54,812 nt of DNA from Desulfohalobiaceae bacterium S24 (GCA_011389765.1 JAABTT010000017.1:1-54812), one strand, 5' to 3'. Numbered from the stretch's first letter, positions 17,259-26,779 are shown. Numbers and translations: made by a program. The notes: generated by a model from the sequence alone, not told the origin.

Positions 17259-18881
17259 ATGTTCCTGTTTTTTGTATCCAGCGGCCTGTTCCTCGGCTGG
17301 TCCTTAGGGGCCAATGACGCGGCCAATGTCTTTGGGACCGCCGTGGGTTCCCGAATGATCAGATTCAAAACAGCTGCGGTTTTGTGCAGTCTGTTCATTA
17401 TCCTCGGAGCGGTTATCAGCGGCGCGGGCGCCACGCACACCCTGGGAAAGCTGGGAACGGTCAATGCCCTGCCCGGGGCGTTTATGGTCGCTTTTTCCGC
17501 GGCCCTGACCGTGTATTTGATGACCCTGGCCGGCTATCCTGTTTCCACATCCCAGGCCATCGTGGGGGCCATTTTAGGCTGGAACTTTTTTTCCGGATCC
17601 CTGACTGATTATCATTCCCTGGTTACAATTGTCGGGACCTGGGTCCTGTGTCCTGTGCTGGCTGGTTTTTTCGCGGTGACGCTCTACAAACTGATCGGCT
17701 GGATCATCCTGCGCTGCAGGATCCATATGCTGATGCTCGACGCAGCCACGCGCTACGGTCTGGTCCTGGCCGGCATCTTCGGGGCTTTTTCCCTGGGCGC
17801 CAATAATATCGCCAATGTCATGGGGGTGTTTGTTCCGGTTTCTCCGTTTGCGGATATCACTATATTGGGACTGTTCAGCCTTTCAGCTTCTCAGCAGCTC
17901 TTTTTTCTCGGCGGGCTGGCCATTGCCCTGGGGGTTTTCACCTATTCCAAACGGGTCATGATGACCGTCGGGGAGGGGATTTTCAGCCTCTCCCCGGTGG
18001 CTGCCTTCGTGGTGGTCATGTCCCATTCCCTGGTCCTGTTTTTGTTTGCCTCGGAGCGTCTGGCCTATTTCCTGGCCAGTCATCATCTGCCGACCCTGCC
18101 TTTGGTGCCGGTCTCCAGTTCTCAGGCCATTGTCGGCGGGATCATCGGCATCGGTCTGCTGAAACGGGGCCGGGGATTGCGCTGGCGGATGCTGGGGGGC
18201 ATCTCCACCGGCTGGGTCTCCACCCCGGTGATTGCCTGCCTGCTGTGTTATGTATCCCTGTTTTTTCTGCAGAATGTCTTTGAACAAAAGACCTATAAAC
18301 CGGTTCCCTACAAGCTGAGCGTTGAAGCCATGGAGCGAATCAGAGCACAGGCTCCGGCTGCAGCCAAGGCTTTGGCCTCCCTGGAGGGTGAGAAGTATGA
18401 GACAACGAAACGGTTTCGTTCGGCAATCAACAAGCAGGCCGACTTGTCGCTGGATGAGGAGTCCATGATCCTTGAATCCGCGGAGTTGTGTTTTTTAAGG
18501 GTCAAAGAGCGGGTCATCGCCGATTTGGACCGGGAGTGGTTCAGTTCGGAGCAGATCAGAGCCTTGGAGGTGCTCACCAACACCTTTTTTGTCCACAAAT
18601 GGCGTCTGGCCCAAACCCTGGCGGCAATCAGTCCGGCCTGGCAATTTGAGGAAGGCCATCGCTTCAAGAATAAGGATCTGGAGAATAAACTTTCCTATTT
18701 GTACAGCCGGTTTCAGATCGAGCGTCCGAAAGCAGATTCCGAACCTGTTGAACCGCGTGTAGCGCCTGCTTCTCAAAAGGGGCAAGGAAACAATCTCAGA
18801 CAGACTCCGGGATTTTTATCCGGTGAAAGTCTGAGTGCATCAAGATCAGGATTTGGATGCTTTTTTTTCGGCAATGCATGA
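17259..18881 (+). CDS. PiT family inorganic phosphate (or sulfate) permease
   Basis: A 540-residue integral membrane protein with the inverted-repeat signatures of the PiT family: GWSLGANDAANVFGTAVGS (residues about 14-32) and SLGANNIANVMG near 177, each followed by PVSTSQAIVGAILG-type segments (near 96 and SSSQAIVGGIIGIG near 287). About ten membrane segments are seen up to residue 345. Residues about 350-540 form a soluble C-terminal extension absent from minimal PiT proteins. PiT members import phosphate with H+ or Na+; in sulfur bacteria some are proposed for sulfate. Only a weak GAG precedes the ATG. Confidence 0.87.
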   Translation: MFLFFVSSGLFLGWSLGANDAANVFGTAVGSRMIRFKTAAVLCSLFIILGAVISGAGATHTLGKLGTVNALPGAFMVAFSAALTVYLMTLAGYPVSTSQAIVGAILGWNFFSGSLTDYHSLVTIVGTWVLCPVLAGFFAVTLYKLIGWIILRCRIHMLMLDAATRYGLVLAGIFGAFSLGANNIANVMGVFVPVSPFADITILGLFSLSASQQLFFLGGLAIALGVFTYSKRVMMTVGEGIFSLSPVAAFVVVMSHSLVLFLFASERLAYFLASHHLPTLPLVPVSSSQAIVGGIIGIGLLKRGRGLRWRMLGGISTGWVSTPVIACLLCYVSLFFLQNVFEQKTYKPVPYKLSVEAMERIRAQAPAAAKALASLEGEKYETTKRFRSAINKQADLSLDEESMILESAELCFLRVKERVIADLDREWFSSEQIRALEVLTNTFFVHKWRLAQTLAAISPAWQFEEGHRFKNKDLENKLSYLYSRFQIERPKADSEPVEPRVAPASQKGQGNNLRQTPGFLSGESLSASRSGFGCFFFGNA

Positions 18882-18902
18882 TGAGACCAGAAGGAGGAGG
18901 AG

Positions 18903-19385
18903 ATGGAATTCAAAACCATGCGCATTGAAAATCCGGATGAACTGAATTTTATTCTGGGGCACTCCCATTTTATCAAGACAGTGGAGGATGTCCATGAAGC
19001 CATTGTCTGCACAGTCCCCGGGGCAAAATTCGGTATCGCCTTTTGTGAAGCCTCCATGGAGTGCCTGGTCCGGTACAGCGGCACGGACGAGGACTTGATC
19101 GAGCTGGCCAGGAAAAACGCCTTCGCGCTTTCCGCGGGCCACTCCTTTCTTGTTTTTATGAAAGACATGTTCCCCATTAATATTTTGAACAGCATCAAAT
19201 TCGTTCCGGAAGTCACCAGGATCTTTTGTGCAACTGCCAATCCCGTGGAGGTCGTCCTGGCCGAGACGGAGCAGGGCCGGGCCATTCTGGGAGTTGTGGA
19301 CGGCTTTGCCTCCAAGGGGATTGAAAGCGGGGAGGATATTGAAAAACGCAAAGGTTTTCTGCGGATGATCGGGTATAAGCAGTGA
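18903..19385 (+). CDS. Adenosine-specific kinase (DUF355)
   Basis: A 160-residue protein of the archaeal/bacterial adenosine-specific kinase family (PF04008). It matches along its full length: NFILGHSHFIKTVEDVHEAI, KFGIAFCEASMECLVRYSG, FALSAGHSFLVFMKDMFPINILN and GRAILGVVDGFASKGIE. The family is thought to bind adenosine and phosphorylate it; the physiological role is poorly known. A strong AGGAGGAGGAG precedes the ATG, 21 bp after the permease stop, so the two are probably cotranscribed. A heptamer tract follows the stop. Confidence 0.85.
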   Translation: MEFKTMRIENPDELNFILGHSHFIKTVEDVHEAIVCTVPGAKFGIAFCEASMECLVRYSGTDEDLIELARKNAFALSAGHSFLVFMKDMFPINILNSIKFVPEVTRIFCATANPVEVVLAETEQGRAILGVVDGFASKGIESGEDIEKRKGFLRMIGYKQ

Positions 19386-19386
19386 A

Positions 19387-19428
19387 AGGACGAGGGAGGA
19401 AAGACAAGGGAGGAGGGAGGAAGGAAGG
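19387..19428. repeat. Heptamer tandem repeat (GGGAGGA), 6 units
   Basis: AGGACGA, GGGAGGA, AAGACAA, GGGAGGA, GGGAGGA, AGGAAGG. It begins right after the adenosine kinase stop and separates convergent genes. Confidence 0.75.
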
Positions 19429-19450
19429 CGGGGACTTCAATCAGCCAGGG

Positions 19451-20359
19451 TCAGTCCTGCGGCCCGTTTGAGCTGACCGCCCAGACGGAAAAGGTCTGCA
19501 GAGGCTTGAACCCGACCCCCAGAGCCCCGTCCCTGAGATAGAGACCCCAGGCGTAGGTCAAATCATAGTGGCTGCTGGTGCAGGACCAGTAATGCTCCTG
19601 GACGTCGCCAAAAGGATGTCCATCCGGCAGGGCCGGTGAGTGCTGCTCCAGGTCCACCAGACTCTCCAGCTCTGTAATGGAAGGCAGTCTCCAGGTGCTC
19701 AATCCCTCCATATTTTGAGCGTTCAGATCGTCGACCACGCGGAAGGCCTCTTCCCAGGAGAGGGCCTTGCGGGCGCAGTGGGCCATTTTGGTCCAGGTCA
19801 GTCCTGTCAGACGATCCAGGACCAGGCCCCCCTGCTCCAGAAACCGGGGCTCGGGCCAGGGCCGGCCGAGGCGGTACTCCCCGTCCTGACCGGTCTGCCG
19901 GCAGCTGACCGGCTCCCCGGTTTGCGTGAAGCAGCTGCGCTGACCGGTCCGCTTGACAGTGCTCAGGCCGGGTTGAACCGATCGGACCGGCCAGAGCAGG
20001 TAGGAGTCTTTTTTCAGGCCCTTGAAGACCCTGGCCCCGCCCAGATGGATATACCAGGCCTGATCAGGCAGCCGGCTGCAGCTGGTGGAGGTCCAGTAAT
20101 AACTGGTCACCACCCTCTGAAAAGGATGACCGTCCGGCAGGGACGGATTGATCGACTCCAGACTGATCAGGCTGAAGAGCTCCCGCCGGTTGGGAACCCG
20201 CCAATCATTATGTCCGAACAGGGCCGTCTCGTTGATGTCTTGGACAGAGGCCAAGGCTTCGCTCCAGGTCATGGGTAATTCCAGGCGGGAGGCCTCTCTG
20301 AACCACTCCAGACCGGTCCGCTGATCAACAACCGTGTTTTGACCGGCAATGAAGCGCAT
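19451..20359 (-). CDS. Tandem DUF1566 domain protein
   Basis: A 302-residue protein built of two DUF1566 (Lcl C-terminal) domains. Repeat 1 has TGLEWFREA, SWEALAS-like WSEALASVQDIN, WRVPNRRELFSLI and YYWTSTS. Repeat 2 has TGLTWTKMA, SWEEAFRVVDDLN, WRLPSITELESLV and HYWSCTS. This Trp/Arg-Pro-rich fold resembles C-type-lectin/sulfatase-modifying scaffolds and is often extracellular, but no signal peptide is visible here. The ATG at 20359 is 2 bp after the tamB stop (TGATAATG). In-frame TTG codons at 20365 and 20380 are alternatives, the first with GGGAG at good spacing. Function is unknown; coupling to tamB hints at an envelope role. Confidence 0.78.
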   Translation of the reverse strand: MRFIAGQNTVVDQRTGLEWFREASRLELPMTWSEALASVQDINETALFGHNDWRVPNRRELFSLISLESINPSLPDGHPFQRVVTSYYWTSTSCSRLPDQAWYIHLGGARVFKGLKKDSYLLWPVRSVQPGLSTVKRTGQRSCFTQTGEPVSCRQTGQDGEYRLGRPWPEPRFLEQGGLVLDRLTGLTWTKMAHCARKALSWEEAFRVVDDLNAQNMEGLSTWRLPSITELESLVDLEQHSPALPDGHPFGDVQEHYWSCTSSHYDLTYAWGLYLRDGALGVGFKPLQTFSVWAVSSNGPQD

Positions 20360-20361
20360 TA

Positions 20362-23300
20362 TCAATAGCTGTACTCCCAAAAAAACTCCATGCCCTGGGA
20401 CAGGGAACCGGCTCTGGTCTCCAGGCCGATGCTGGGGGTCAGGGCGATGCTCACCGAGACCTCGGTGCTGTCCTGACCGAGTCCCTGTTCCACTTTGAAA
20501 TAGATATCTTCACTCAGATACTTACCCATGCCCACGGTTGTGCCCCCCTCCTCCGAGGCGGTGTCGCTCTGGATTTCCAGCTCGTCAAGACCCAGGCTCT
20601 TGCGGAAGGACCCCAGGAGACCTTGGCCGCTGCCTCCCGAGCTCAGGGCCTTGACCGCCAGGGCCAGCTTGACGGCCTGGAAGGCGTTGATATCCCGCAG
20701 TTCAGTGTTGAACAGGAGCTTGGCCAGGATTTCGTCCCTGGGCAGGGCCGGTTCCGACCCCAGGCTGAATTCTGGATCAGTGGCGGAGCCGGTGACCGTC
20801 AAATAAATGATCAGGTCTCCGGACCGGGTCTTGGCCTTGATGTTGAGCAGGGGTTTGGGCGGGACTTCGTTTACGAAGGTGATTGTTCCGCTTTGCAGGT
20901 CGAAGCGCTTGGTCAGGAATTCGATGTGCCCGCGGATCAGTTCGACGCCGCCGCTGATTTTTGGAGCGGCGGCTGTATTGCCGATGGTGAATTCTCCGCC
21001 CCATTCGGAGTCCAGTCCTTGGCCCCGGACAAAAAACCGGGAGGGGATGCTGATCACAAGGTCCATATTCAGAGCGGACAAAAAATTTGGCTGAGTCCTG
21101 TCTTTCGGTTTCGGCTGCAATGCCGGGGACTGCGCTTGATCGCCGCTCCTCACGATCCGCAGGCCTTCAAGGCCCTCGGGCTGCGCTTCGGGAATGCCCA
21201 GCTCGACCGGGGCAATGCTCAGGTTTCCGGACAGTCTGGAGTCCTTAGGAGTGTGCCGGAACTGAAGGTCTCCCGTGGTCCGGGCGTCCAGAAAATTCAG
21301 CCTGACGAGCCTGGCTCCGTCCAGGCGGGCCTCGGCCCGGGCCGTAAACGCATTTTCCGGGAGGAGCTCCAGGCTTCCCCTGACCTTGATTCGGCCGTCC
21401 TGTCCGTCCGAGGCCGAGAGGGAGTCGAGGCTGATCGTCCTTTGATCAAAGGTGCAATCCAGAGCAATGTCTTTGAGGATGGTGCCGGTGGCCGCATTTT
21501 GATATTCCCCTTTTTTTAGATCAGCCGTCCCGCTCATTTCGGGTTCGGACACAGAACCGGCAATGCGCAGTTCGCTGTGCAGCAGCCCCTTGATCTGCTG
21601 GCCGCTGAGATTGAACAGGGCGCTCACAGAGCTGAGATCCGCGTTGCAGGAGGCCTTGCCCCGGAGGTCCTCCCCGGGCTGGAAAGCAAAGGGATCCAGG
21701 GATATCCCGGCCGAAAGCCGGGAGGTGACATGCAGATCGGCTGTTCCCGGGCTTTCGGCCCGGAGTTCTGCCGACAAAATGTCCTCATGATAGGCTGCGC
21801 GCAGGTCTGCCGAGAGAGGCGGCAGGTTCCCCACATCTTCAGACACCGGCCGCAGTCCCGTGAGTCCAAGCCTGAGATCCATCTCCGGGCGCTTGCTTGA
21901 ACCGGACACTTCCAGATTCAGGGTCCCCTGTCCCAGCAGTTGAGGCAGGCCGGCCATATCCAGGGTCGAAAAATCAAAGTCACTGATGTCGATGCTGGCC
22001 TGGAGACGGTCCTTATTGAGGGATGCGGAGAACTCTGTTCTGCCGTGTCCCAACTTCATGTCGTCACAGGCGAGCCGGAGGCCGGCGGGGGACCTTTCGA
22101 GGCGGAGAGGTGAGGACCAGGCCAGGGGGATGCCTGCGTAAGCGGCCTCGCCTGAGGCCAGGCTCAAGACCTGCCCCTGGTTTTCAAGGCTGAGGGAACC
22201 GGCGCTTTTCAATTGATAGGGTTTCAAGGCCTGCCCCCGGGTCTCCAGGCTGAGCCGGTAGCGGTCCCTGGCGCCTTCGGCGGTGAACTCGGTTTCAGCC
22301 GCGAGCAGGTCCCCCGCGGCCAGGTTTGTGGCCGCGAGCTGCAGATTAAGCTCCTGGTTTTTGAAATCCGGGATATCGAGTCTTCCCGAGATCTCCTCAA
22401 GGCTGAACTTGGAGACCTTCAGGTTCTGTCCCTGAAAATTCGTATGTACAGCGGGGTTGTCAAACGGCCCCCGGGCGCGGAGCTGCAGGTCGAGGCCGCC
22501 TGAGACCGCTTGGCCGGGAAAAAAGGACTGGAGCCAGGCCAGATCTCCGGAGCGGAGCTGCAGATCGCTGTGCAGGGAGGATTTTTTCAGGTCCAGCTCC
22601 AGCCCTCCTTGCAGCTCTGTCTTCGGGGCCCGGGCCTCGAGTCCGCGCAGCTGCAGCAGCTTGTCAACAAAGGCGAAATCAGTTTCCAAACTCAAGGCCT
22701 GATTTGTCCCGGCCAAGACGAGGGCAATATGGCCCTGCGGTTTTCGGGGAAGTTGATCCGCGCTCGCCTTGAGGGTCAGGCCGCTTGATTGCAGGGGTGG
22801 AAAGCGCATATCAGAGACCTTGACCTGCAGAGTGCTCTGCAGGCTGTCCACAGGACCCTGCAGGCTGCCGTGGGCCTGCAGGGTCCCGCCGGCTTTATGG
22901 GCCTGGGCAAAACCGAAGTGCTTAAGCCGGGGGCCGGACATGCTCCAGTCCAGATCCAGTTCCCGCGAGTTCAGCTCAAGGCCGCCGGAGAGACTCAGAT
23001 CCAGATTCGGTCCCTTGAGCATGGTTTTTTCAAGAGTCAGTCCGGTTCCATTCAAGGTGAGATCACTGGAAAGCCGGGGCGATTTCCCGGTCAGGGCCAG
23101 GAGGTCCGAAGGCAGTGCTGCGAGATCCCGAAACTGGACCCGGATTCGGCTTGAAACGAGCCGGCTTTGCCAGTTACCCTTGAATTCGCTTTTTAGACTG
23201 AGCCCGCCGGAAAAGGGCAGGGCAAGGTCGGCGGGCAGGTTGTCGAGGGTCGTCAGATCGGCCTGCAGCCGGGCCCGGAAGGGCCCCTTCAGTGATCCTC

Positions 23301-24732
23301 GGCCGGACAGCTGCAGGGCTTCGTTCGGGGTCTTCAACTGCAGGTTGCGAAGCAGCAGGCTGCCGTCCAGGTCGCAGGCGGCGTCCAGGACCAGTTCGGC
23401 CAGGGGCAGGGACAGGCCGAGTCCGGCATGAGTCAGCTCCCTGTTCTGAAGATCGCCCTCGATATTGATGGATTGCAAAGAGGCTGTCGCATCCTGATGG
23501 GGCTCGATTTGCAGTTTCAGGGTGTTGCCCGCGGCCTTGAAATCCCCGACGCGGATCATTCGGGTGCTGCATTTCAGGTCAGCGGACGGCAGGTTCCACG
23601 GCCCCCGGATGTCGGCCTCGATGTCGGCTTTGCCGGAAATGGGCAGGGGGAGGAGGGGCTGCAGGGCGGCGAGTCTTTTGATGTGCAACTGCACCTGCTG
23701 CCTGAGAGTGCGAGCCTCGGCATCGGCTGTGCCCGCAAGACGCAGCTCCCCCCAGTTCGTGTGCAGCTCAAGGGCGTGCAGCCGGAGCAGTTTCTTCTCC
23801 AGATCGTAGTCCAGATCGATGCTAAAAGGCAGAGGGGGCTGCTTGTCCAGAAGCCCGGAATAGGGGGGGGGGAGAAAGCCCGCAGCCTGGACAGTCCCCC
23901 GGGTTGTTAGACCAAGATCAGGAGGGGTGAAGTTCAGCTGCAGGCTCGTGTTCAGGACCTTGTGTCTTTCGAGTGTGAGATTTAGCTGCCCTGACCAGCT
24001 GTCCGGAGGGCCGTTGCCCTGGAGCTGCAGATCCAGATCGCCGGGGATTAGCTGTTTGCTGAAGGTGTGCAGCAGACCGCTCCCGGGAGCTTGGAGGCGC
24101 CAGTCCAGGTCAAGGTTGGGTTCTTTGTAGCCGGCCTGCAGCCGGCTGGACAGGCCGGGACGATCGATGCGCTCCAGCTGGAGCCGCCCCTCGAACCGGC
24201 TCAGGGAGCGCAGGTCCAAGCCGCCCTGAAGGGAAAACACGGCCTCCTGCCCCAGGAGTGCCGCCCCCAGACTGATCAAGGGGAAATCCATCTGTTCGAT
24301 CCGGAGCGGCGGCAGTTGGAAGGACGGTCCGCGGTTATCCCGGGATTTCTCCGCAACGGGCTTGTCCGGCAGGGCCGGACGCCGCTGGAGATGGATTTTC
24401 CCGGCCCCGAGGTCCTGCACAAGGATACTGCCCTGGAACAGGGCCAACGGGGACCAGCTCAAGCGGGCCTGGCTGATGTCCAGAAAGGCCCCGTGAGCAT
24501 CGCTGCAGCGCACTGTGTTCAGGGAAAAGTCAATGGGGACCCAGCCCTGCACCCCACTGATCTCAATCTGCAGGGCCTCCCGGCTGAGGAAGCTGCTGAG
24601 GATGGAGGCCAGCTGCTTCTTGGCCGGTCCGGTCTGGAGAAGGAAGAAGCAGAGGGTCAGGAGCAGGAGCAGTCCCAGCAGGATGAAGCCGCTCCACTTC
24701 AGGCTGGTGCGCAGGTATGTGTGTACAGGCAT
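20362..24732 (-). CDS. tamB: Translocation and assembly module protein TamB (DUF490)
   Basis: A 1456-residue AsmA/TamB-superfamily protein that spans the periplasm as a beta-taco groove for lipid transport or outer-membrane protein assembly. An N-terminal inner-membrane anchor is at about 13-33 (GFILLGLLLLLTLCFFLLQTG). A long run of amphipathic beta-strand repeats follows. The C-terminal DUF490 domain (about 1150-1456) contains ELIRGHIEFLTKRFDLQSGTITF and AKLLFNTELRDI and ends LSQGMEFFWEYSY, an aromatic tail. Length is within the family range. No tamA/BamA-type partner is in the window; the gene is instead followed by the DUF1566 gene. Confidence 0.9.
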   Translation of the reverse strand: MPVHTYLRTSLKWSGFILLGLLLLLTLCFFLLQTGPAKKQLASILSSFLSREALQIEISGVQGWVPIDFSLNTVRCSDAHGAFLDISQARLSWSPLALFQGSILVQDLGAGKIHLQRRPALPDKPVAEKSRDNRGPSFQLPPLRIEQMDFPLISLGAALLGQEAVFSLQGGLDLRSLSRFEGRLQLERIDRPGLSSRLQAGYKEPNLDLDWRLQAPGSGLLHTFSKQLIPGDLDLQLQGNGPPDSWSGQLNLTLERHKVLNTSLQLNFTPPDLGLTTRGTVQAAGFLPPPYSGLLDKQPPLPFSIDLDYDLEKKLLRLHALELHTNWGELRLAGTADAEARTLRQQVQLHIKRLAALQPLLPLPISGKADIEADIRGPWNLPSADLKCSTRMIRVGDFKAAGNTLKLQIEPHQDATASLQSINIEGDLQNRELTHAGLGLSLPLAELVLDAACDLDGSLLLRNLQLKTPNEALQLSGRGSLKGPFRARLQADLTTLDNLPADLALPFSGGLSLKSEFKGNWQSRLVSSRIRVQFRDLAALPSDLLALTGKSPRLSSDLTLNGTGLTLEKTMLKGPNLDLSLSGGLELNSRELDLDWSMSGPRLKHFGFAQAHKAGGTLQAHGSLQGPVDSLQSTLQVKVSDMRFPPLQSSGLTLKASADQLPRKPQGHIALVLAGTNQALSLETDFAFVDKLLQLRGLEARAPKTELQGGLELDLKKSSLHSDLQLRSGDLAWLQSFFPGQAVSGGLDLQLRARGPFDNPAVHTNFQGQNLKVSKFSLEEISGRLDIPDFKNQELNLQLAATNLAAGDLLAAETEFTAEGARDRYRLSLETRGQALKPYQLKSAGSLSLENQGQVLSLASGEAAYAGIPLAWSSPLRLERSPAGLRLACDDMKLGHGRTEFSASLNKDRLQASIDISDFDFSTLDMAGLPQLLGQGTLNLEVSGSSKRPEMDLRLGLTGLRPVSEDVGNLPPLSADLRAAYHEDILSAELRAESPGTADLHVTSRLSAGISLDPFAFQPGEDLRGKASCNADLSSVSALFNLSGQQIKGLLHSELRIAGSVSEPEMSGTADLKKGEYQNAATGTILKDIALDCTFDQRTISLDSLSASDGQDGRIKVRGSLELLPENAFTARAEARLDGARLVRLNFLDARTTGDLQFRHTPKDSRLSGNLSIAPVELGIPEAQPEGLEGLRIVRSGDQAQSPALQPKPKDRTQPNFLSALNMDLVISIPSRFFVRGQGLDSEWGGEFTIGNTAAAPKISGGVELIRGHIEFLTKRFDLQSGTITFVNEVPPKPLLNIKAKTRSGDLIIYLTVTGSATDPEFSLGSEPALPRDEILAKLLFNTELRDINAFQAVKLALAVKALSSGGSGQGLLGSFRKSLGLDELEIQSDTASEEGGTTVGMGKYLSEDIYFKVEQGLGQDSTEVSVSIALTPSIGLETRAGSLSQGMEFFWEYSY

Positions 24733-24893
24733 GATGTCGATAAACGGTCAGAATCGGCACCTCCAAGGCGGAGGTGATTGGATCAAGGGTGTTTGGATAT
24801 CTGGTCAAGACAGGATTTTTTGATCGGGCACCAATACATGATAAAGACCTCAAACAAGGAAATCAAGGATGGCGGGCAATCGCGTCTGGACCG

Positions 24894-25406
24894 TCAGCTG
24901 GCGTGAGGCTCTGATTTCCCGGGCTTGCCCTGGAAGATCTGCCGCATCTCCCGGCCCATCTCTTCAGGGATGATCTTGCGGAACAGGCGGCTGTCCGGGT
25001 CGGCCAGGGCCAGCCGGCCCTGACTCTGAGCCAGGATCTGCCCGTCTTGGTCCTGCAGAGATCCGTTCATGAGCACTTCTCTCTTCCCTGTCCATTCCTG
25101 CAGCCACCCTGAGGCGGTGATTTCCTGATCGACATAGGTCGGCCGGAGAAACTCCACCTGAATAGACTTGCTCAGGGGAAATTTTTCCAGAAAATGGATC
25201 GCGGCCCAGGCCATGATCTCGTCCAGGATGGTGGAGATGACGCCGCCGTGCAGCAGATTGTGCCAGCCCCTGAAGTGCAGGGCCGGAGTCAGAGTGGAGT
25301 AGAGCCGGCTGCCGTCGCTGAAAAACTGCATGTGCAGGCCGGAGGGATTCGTCTGCCCGCAGGCGAAGCAGCCGGATTCGGGTTTGGGAATGGGAGTCTG
25401 TTTCAT
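24894..25406 (-). CDS. PaaI-type hotdog thioesterase
   Basis: A 170-residue hotdog-fold protein. CFACGQTNPSGLHMQF at the start, WHNLLHGGVISTILDEIMAWA (catalytic region with HGG...DE) at about 48-68, and IQVEFLRPTYVDQEITASGW fit the 4HBT/PaaI acyl-CoA thioesterase group. It probably hydrolyses an acyl-CoA. AAGGA lies 7 bp before the ATG. It follows the DUF362 gene and a short unassigned coding stretch on the same strand. The 161 bp between its stop and tamB contain a CACCTCC / GGAGGTG hairpin without a T-run. Confidence 0.85.
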   Translation of the reverse strand: MKQTPIPKPESGCFACGQTNPSGLHMQFFSDGSRLYSTLTPALHFRGWHNLLHGGVISTILDEIMAWAAIHFLEKFPLSKSIQVEFLRPTYVDQEITASGWLQEWTGKREVLMNGSLQDQDGQILAQSQGRLALADPDSRLFRKIIPEEMGREMRQIFQGKPGKSEPHAS

Positions 25407-25422
25407 GATCCGATCCTTTCAA

Positions 25423-25596
25423 TTACACTTCGGACGCTGACGGCAGTTCAGCGGACGCAAGGCCGGCCTCCTGCGGGGCTTTGTCCATTTGCGCGGCTGT
25501 GGGGCCCAGATATCCCTGTAGAAGACTTTCCAGATCGTTGCGGCTCAACTCCAGATTGAGATCCAGCTGCTTGTTCTGCTCCTTGCAATGTATATT
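25423..25596 (-). pseudogene. Short unassigned coding stretch (57 codons) without a canonical start
   Basis: After an in-frame TGA at 25597-25599 the frame is open to TAA at 25423-25425. It reads EQNKQLDLNLELSRNDLESL, then LQGYLGPTAAQMDKAPQ and a tail ending in SASEV. It has coding-like composition, with an N-terminal amphipathic helix. AAGGAG lies 12 bp before a CTG codon and a TTG occurs at 25546-25548, but no ATG fits well. It may be a small gene with an unusual start, or the tail of a decayed gene between DUF362 and the thioesterase. No family recognised. Confidence 0.35.
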
Positions 25597-25621
25597 TCAG
25601 GAAAAAGCTATTGGGTTTATC

Positions 25622-26779
25622 TCAGTTGACCAGGCGATACAAAAGACTCTTTTTCAAAATCACTGCATCGTACTGACACATCTCATGGCAGCAGTAGCAG
25701 CGGATGCATTTGTCTGCATTGATTGCTGCGTATTTCCCGTCCAGCATATTGATCGCCCCTTCGGGACAGGACTCATAGCAGGAGCCGCAGGCCACACAGG
25801 CCTTCCGATCGATCAGCGGTTTGACCGACATGCCGTTTTTGAACAGCGGGACCAGCATCTTCTGCCACCAGGGCAGATCCCCGAGACCCTCGTTTCCGTA
25901 AATCGTTGCCGGCAGTCGATAATCCGGGATGCGCAGTTCGGATTTTTCCAGGCCGATAAGCTCGATCTCCTCCAGTCGTGTGGGAGTCATGCCCCGTTTG
26001 GCCGCCTGGAGAAGAAGCGTGTTCCTGTCCCGGTCAATCCCCATGATTTCTCCGGCCGCCACATCCAGAGCCAGAGGGTTGGTGGAGGCAAGAATCAGTC
26101 CGACCCGCCTCGGTTCGCCGGACCCCGGCCCATTGCCCTCCATGGCCAGGACAGCGTCCATAATGGACAGGCGCGGGGCCACATAATTGGAAAGATCCAG
26201 GAGCATGTCGGCAAATCGGGTATTGTCCCGAAGTTTGGCATGATAACCCGGTTTCTTCAATCCGGGGATCACTCCGAAACTGTTCTTCACCGCGCCGGTC
26301 ATCGACATGAAAACATGGGTCTTCATTTTACAGACATTGATCACGCCGTCTGCCTCCAAGACCGGGGTAATGACTTCAAAGCGCTTGATCAGTTTCCCCT
26401 CGGGACAGGAGACTTCTTCGGCCGTGGTGGCCATGTTCAGCCGGAGCCCGGTTTCTTGGGAAACGGCATCCAATCCGCAGGTTCGGTAGATCTTCTGCAG
26501 CATCTTCTGGTCGTATTTATAACCGGAGCCAGGGCTGTCGGCGACGAGCGGATGCGCTCCGGCTGCTGCAAGCTCTTTCCCGAGAGCGGCCAGGATGCTC
26601 GGATGAGTGGTCACAGCTTTTTCCGGCCCGGCCGGACGCAGGAGATTGGCTTTCAAGACAATTGATTCCGATTCAGCCGCAAAAGACTTCATCCCTCCCA
26701 TCTTTTCCAGAAGCTGGGGGATTTTCTCCGAGGCCTCAGTGTAGTCCGTGCATTCGAGCACATAGACCCTCGAGTCCAT
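25622..26779 (-). CDS. DUF362 domain protein with two 4Fe-4S clusters
   Basis: A 385-residue protein. The N-terminal DUF362 domain (about 30-280) has SIVLKANLLRP, LVADSPGSGYKYD, VINVCKMKTHVFMSMTGAVKN and FGVIPGLKKPGYH. A C-terminal 2x[4Fe-4S] ferredoxin module follows, with CVACGSCYESCPEGAINM (near 320) and CIRCYCCHEMCQYDAV (near 352). The family is common in anaerobes; the function is unproven, with electron transfer or a reductase role likely. GAGGA lies 5 bp before the ATG. It points away from the pyrimidine cluster, sharing the 27.0-kb intergenic region with preT. Confidence 0.87.
   Translation of the reverse strand: MDSRVYVLECTDYTEASEKIPQLLEKMGGMKSFAAESESIVLKANLLRPAGPEKAVTTHPSILAALGKELAAAGAHPLVADSPGSGYKYDQKMLQKIYRTCGLDAVSQETGLRLNMATTAEEVSCPEGKLIKRFEVITPVLEADGVINVCKMKTHVFMSMTGAVKNSFGVIPGLKKPGYHAKLRDNTRFADMLLDLSNYVAPRLSIMDAVLAMEGNGPGSGEPRRVGLILASTNPLALDVAAGEIMGIDRDRNTLLLQAAKRGMTPTRLEEIELIGLEKSELRIPDYRLPATIYGNEGLGDLPWWQKMLVPLFKNGMSVKPLIDRKACVACGSCYESCPEGAINMLDGKYAAINADKCIRCYCCHEMCQYDAVILKKSLLYRLVN

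Noticed and set aside
25481-26665. 394-codon open frame on the plus strand
   Set aside because: Antisense to the DUF362 gene, which has clear cluster motifs and a ribosome-binding site.
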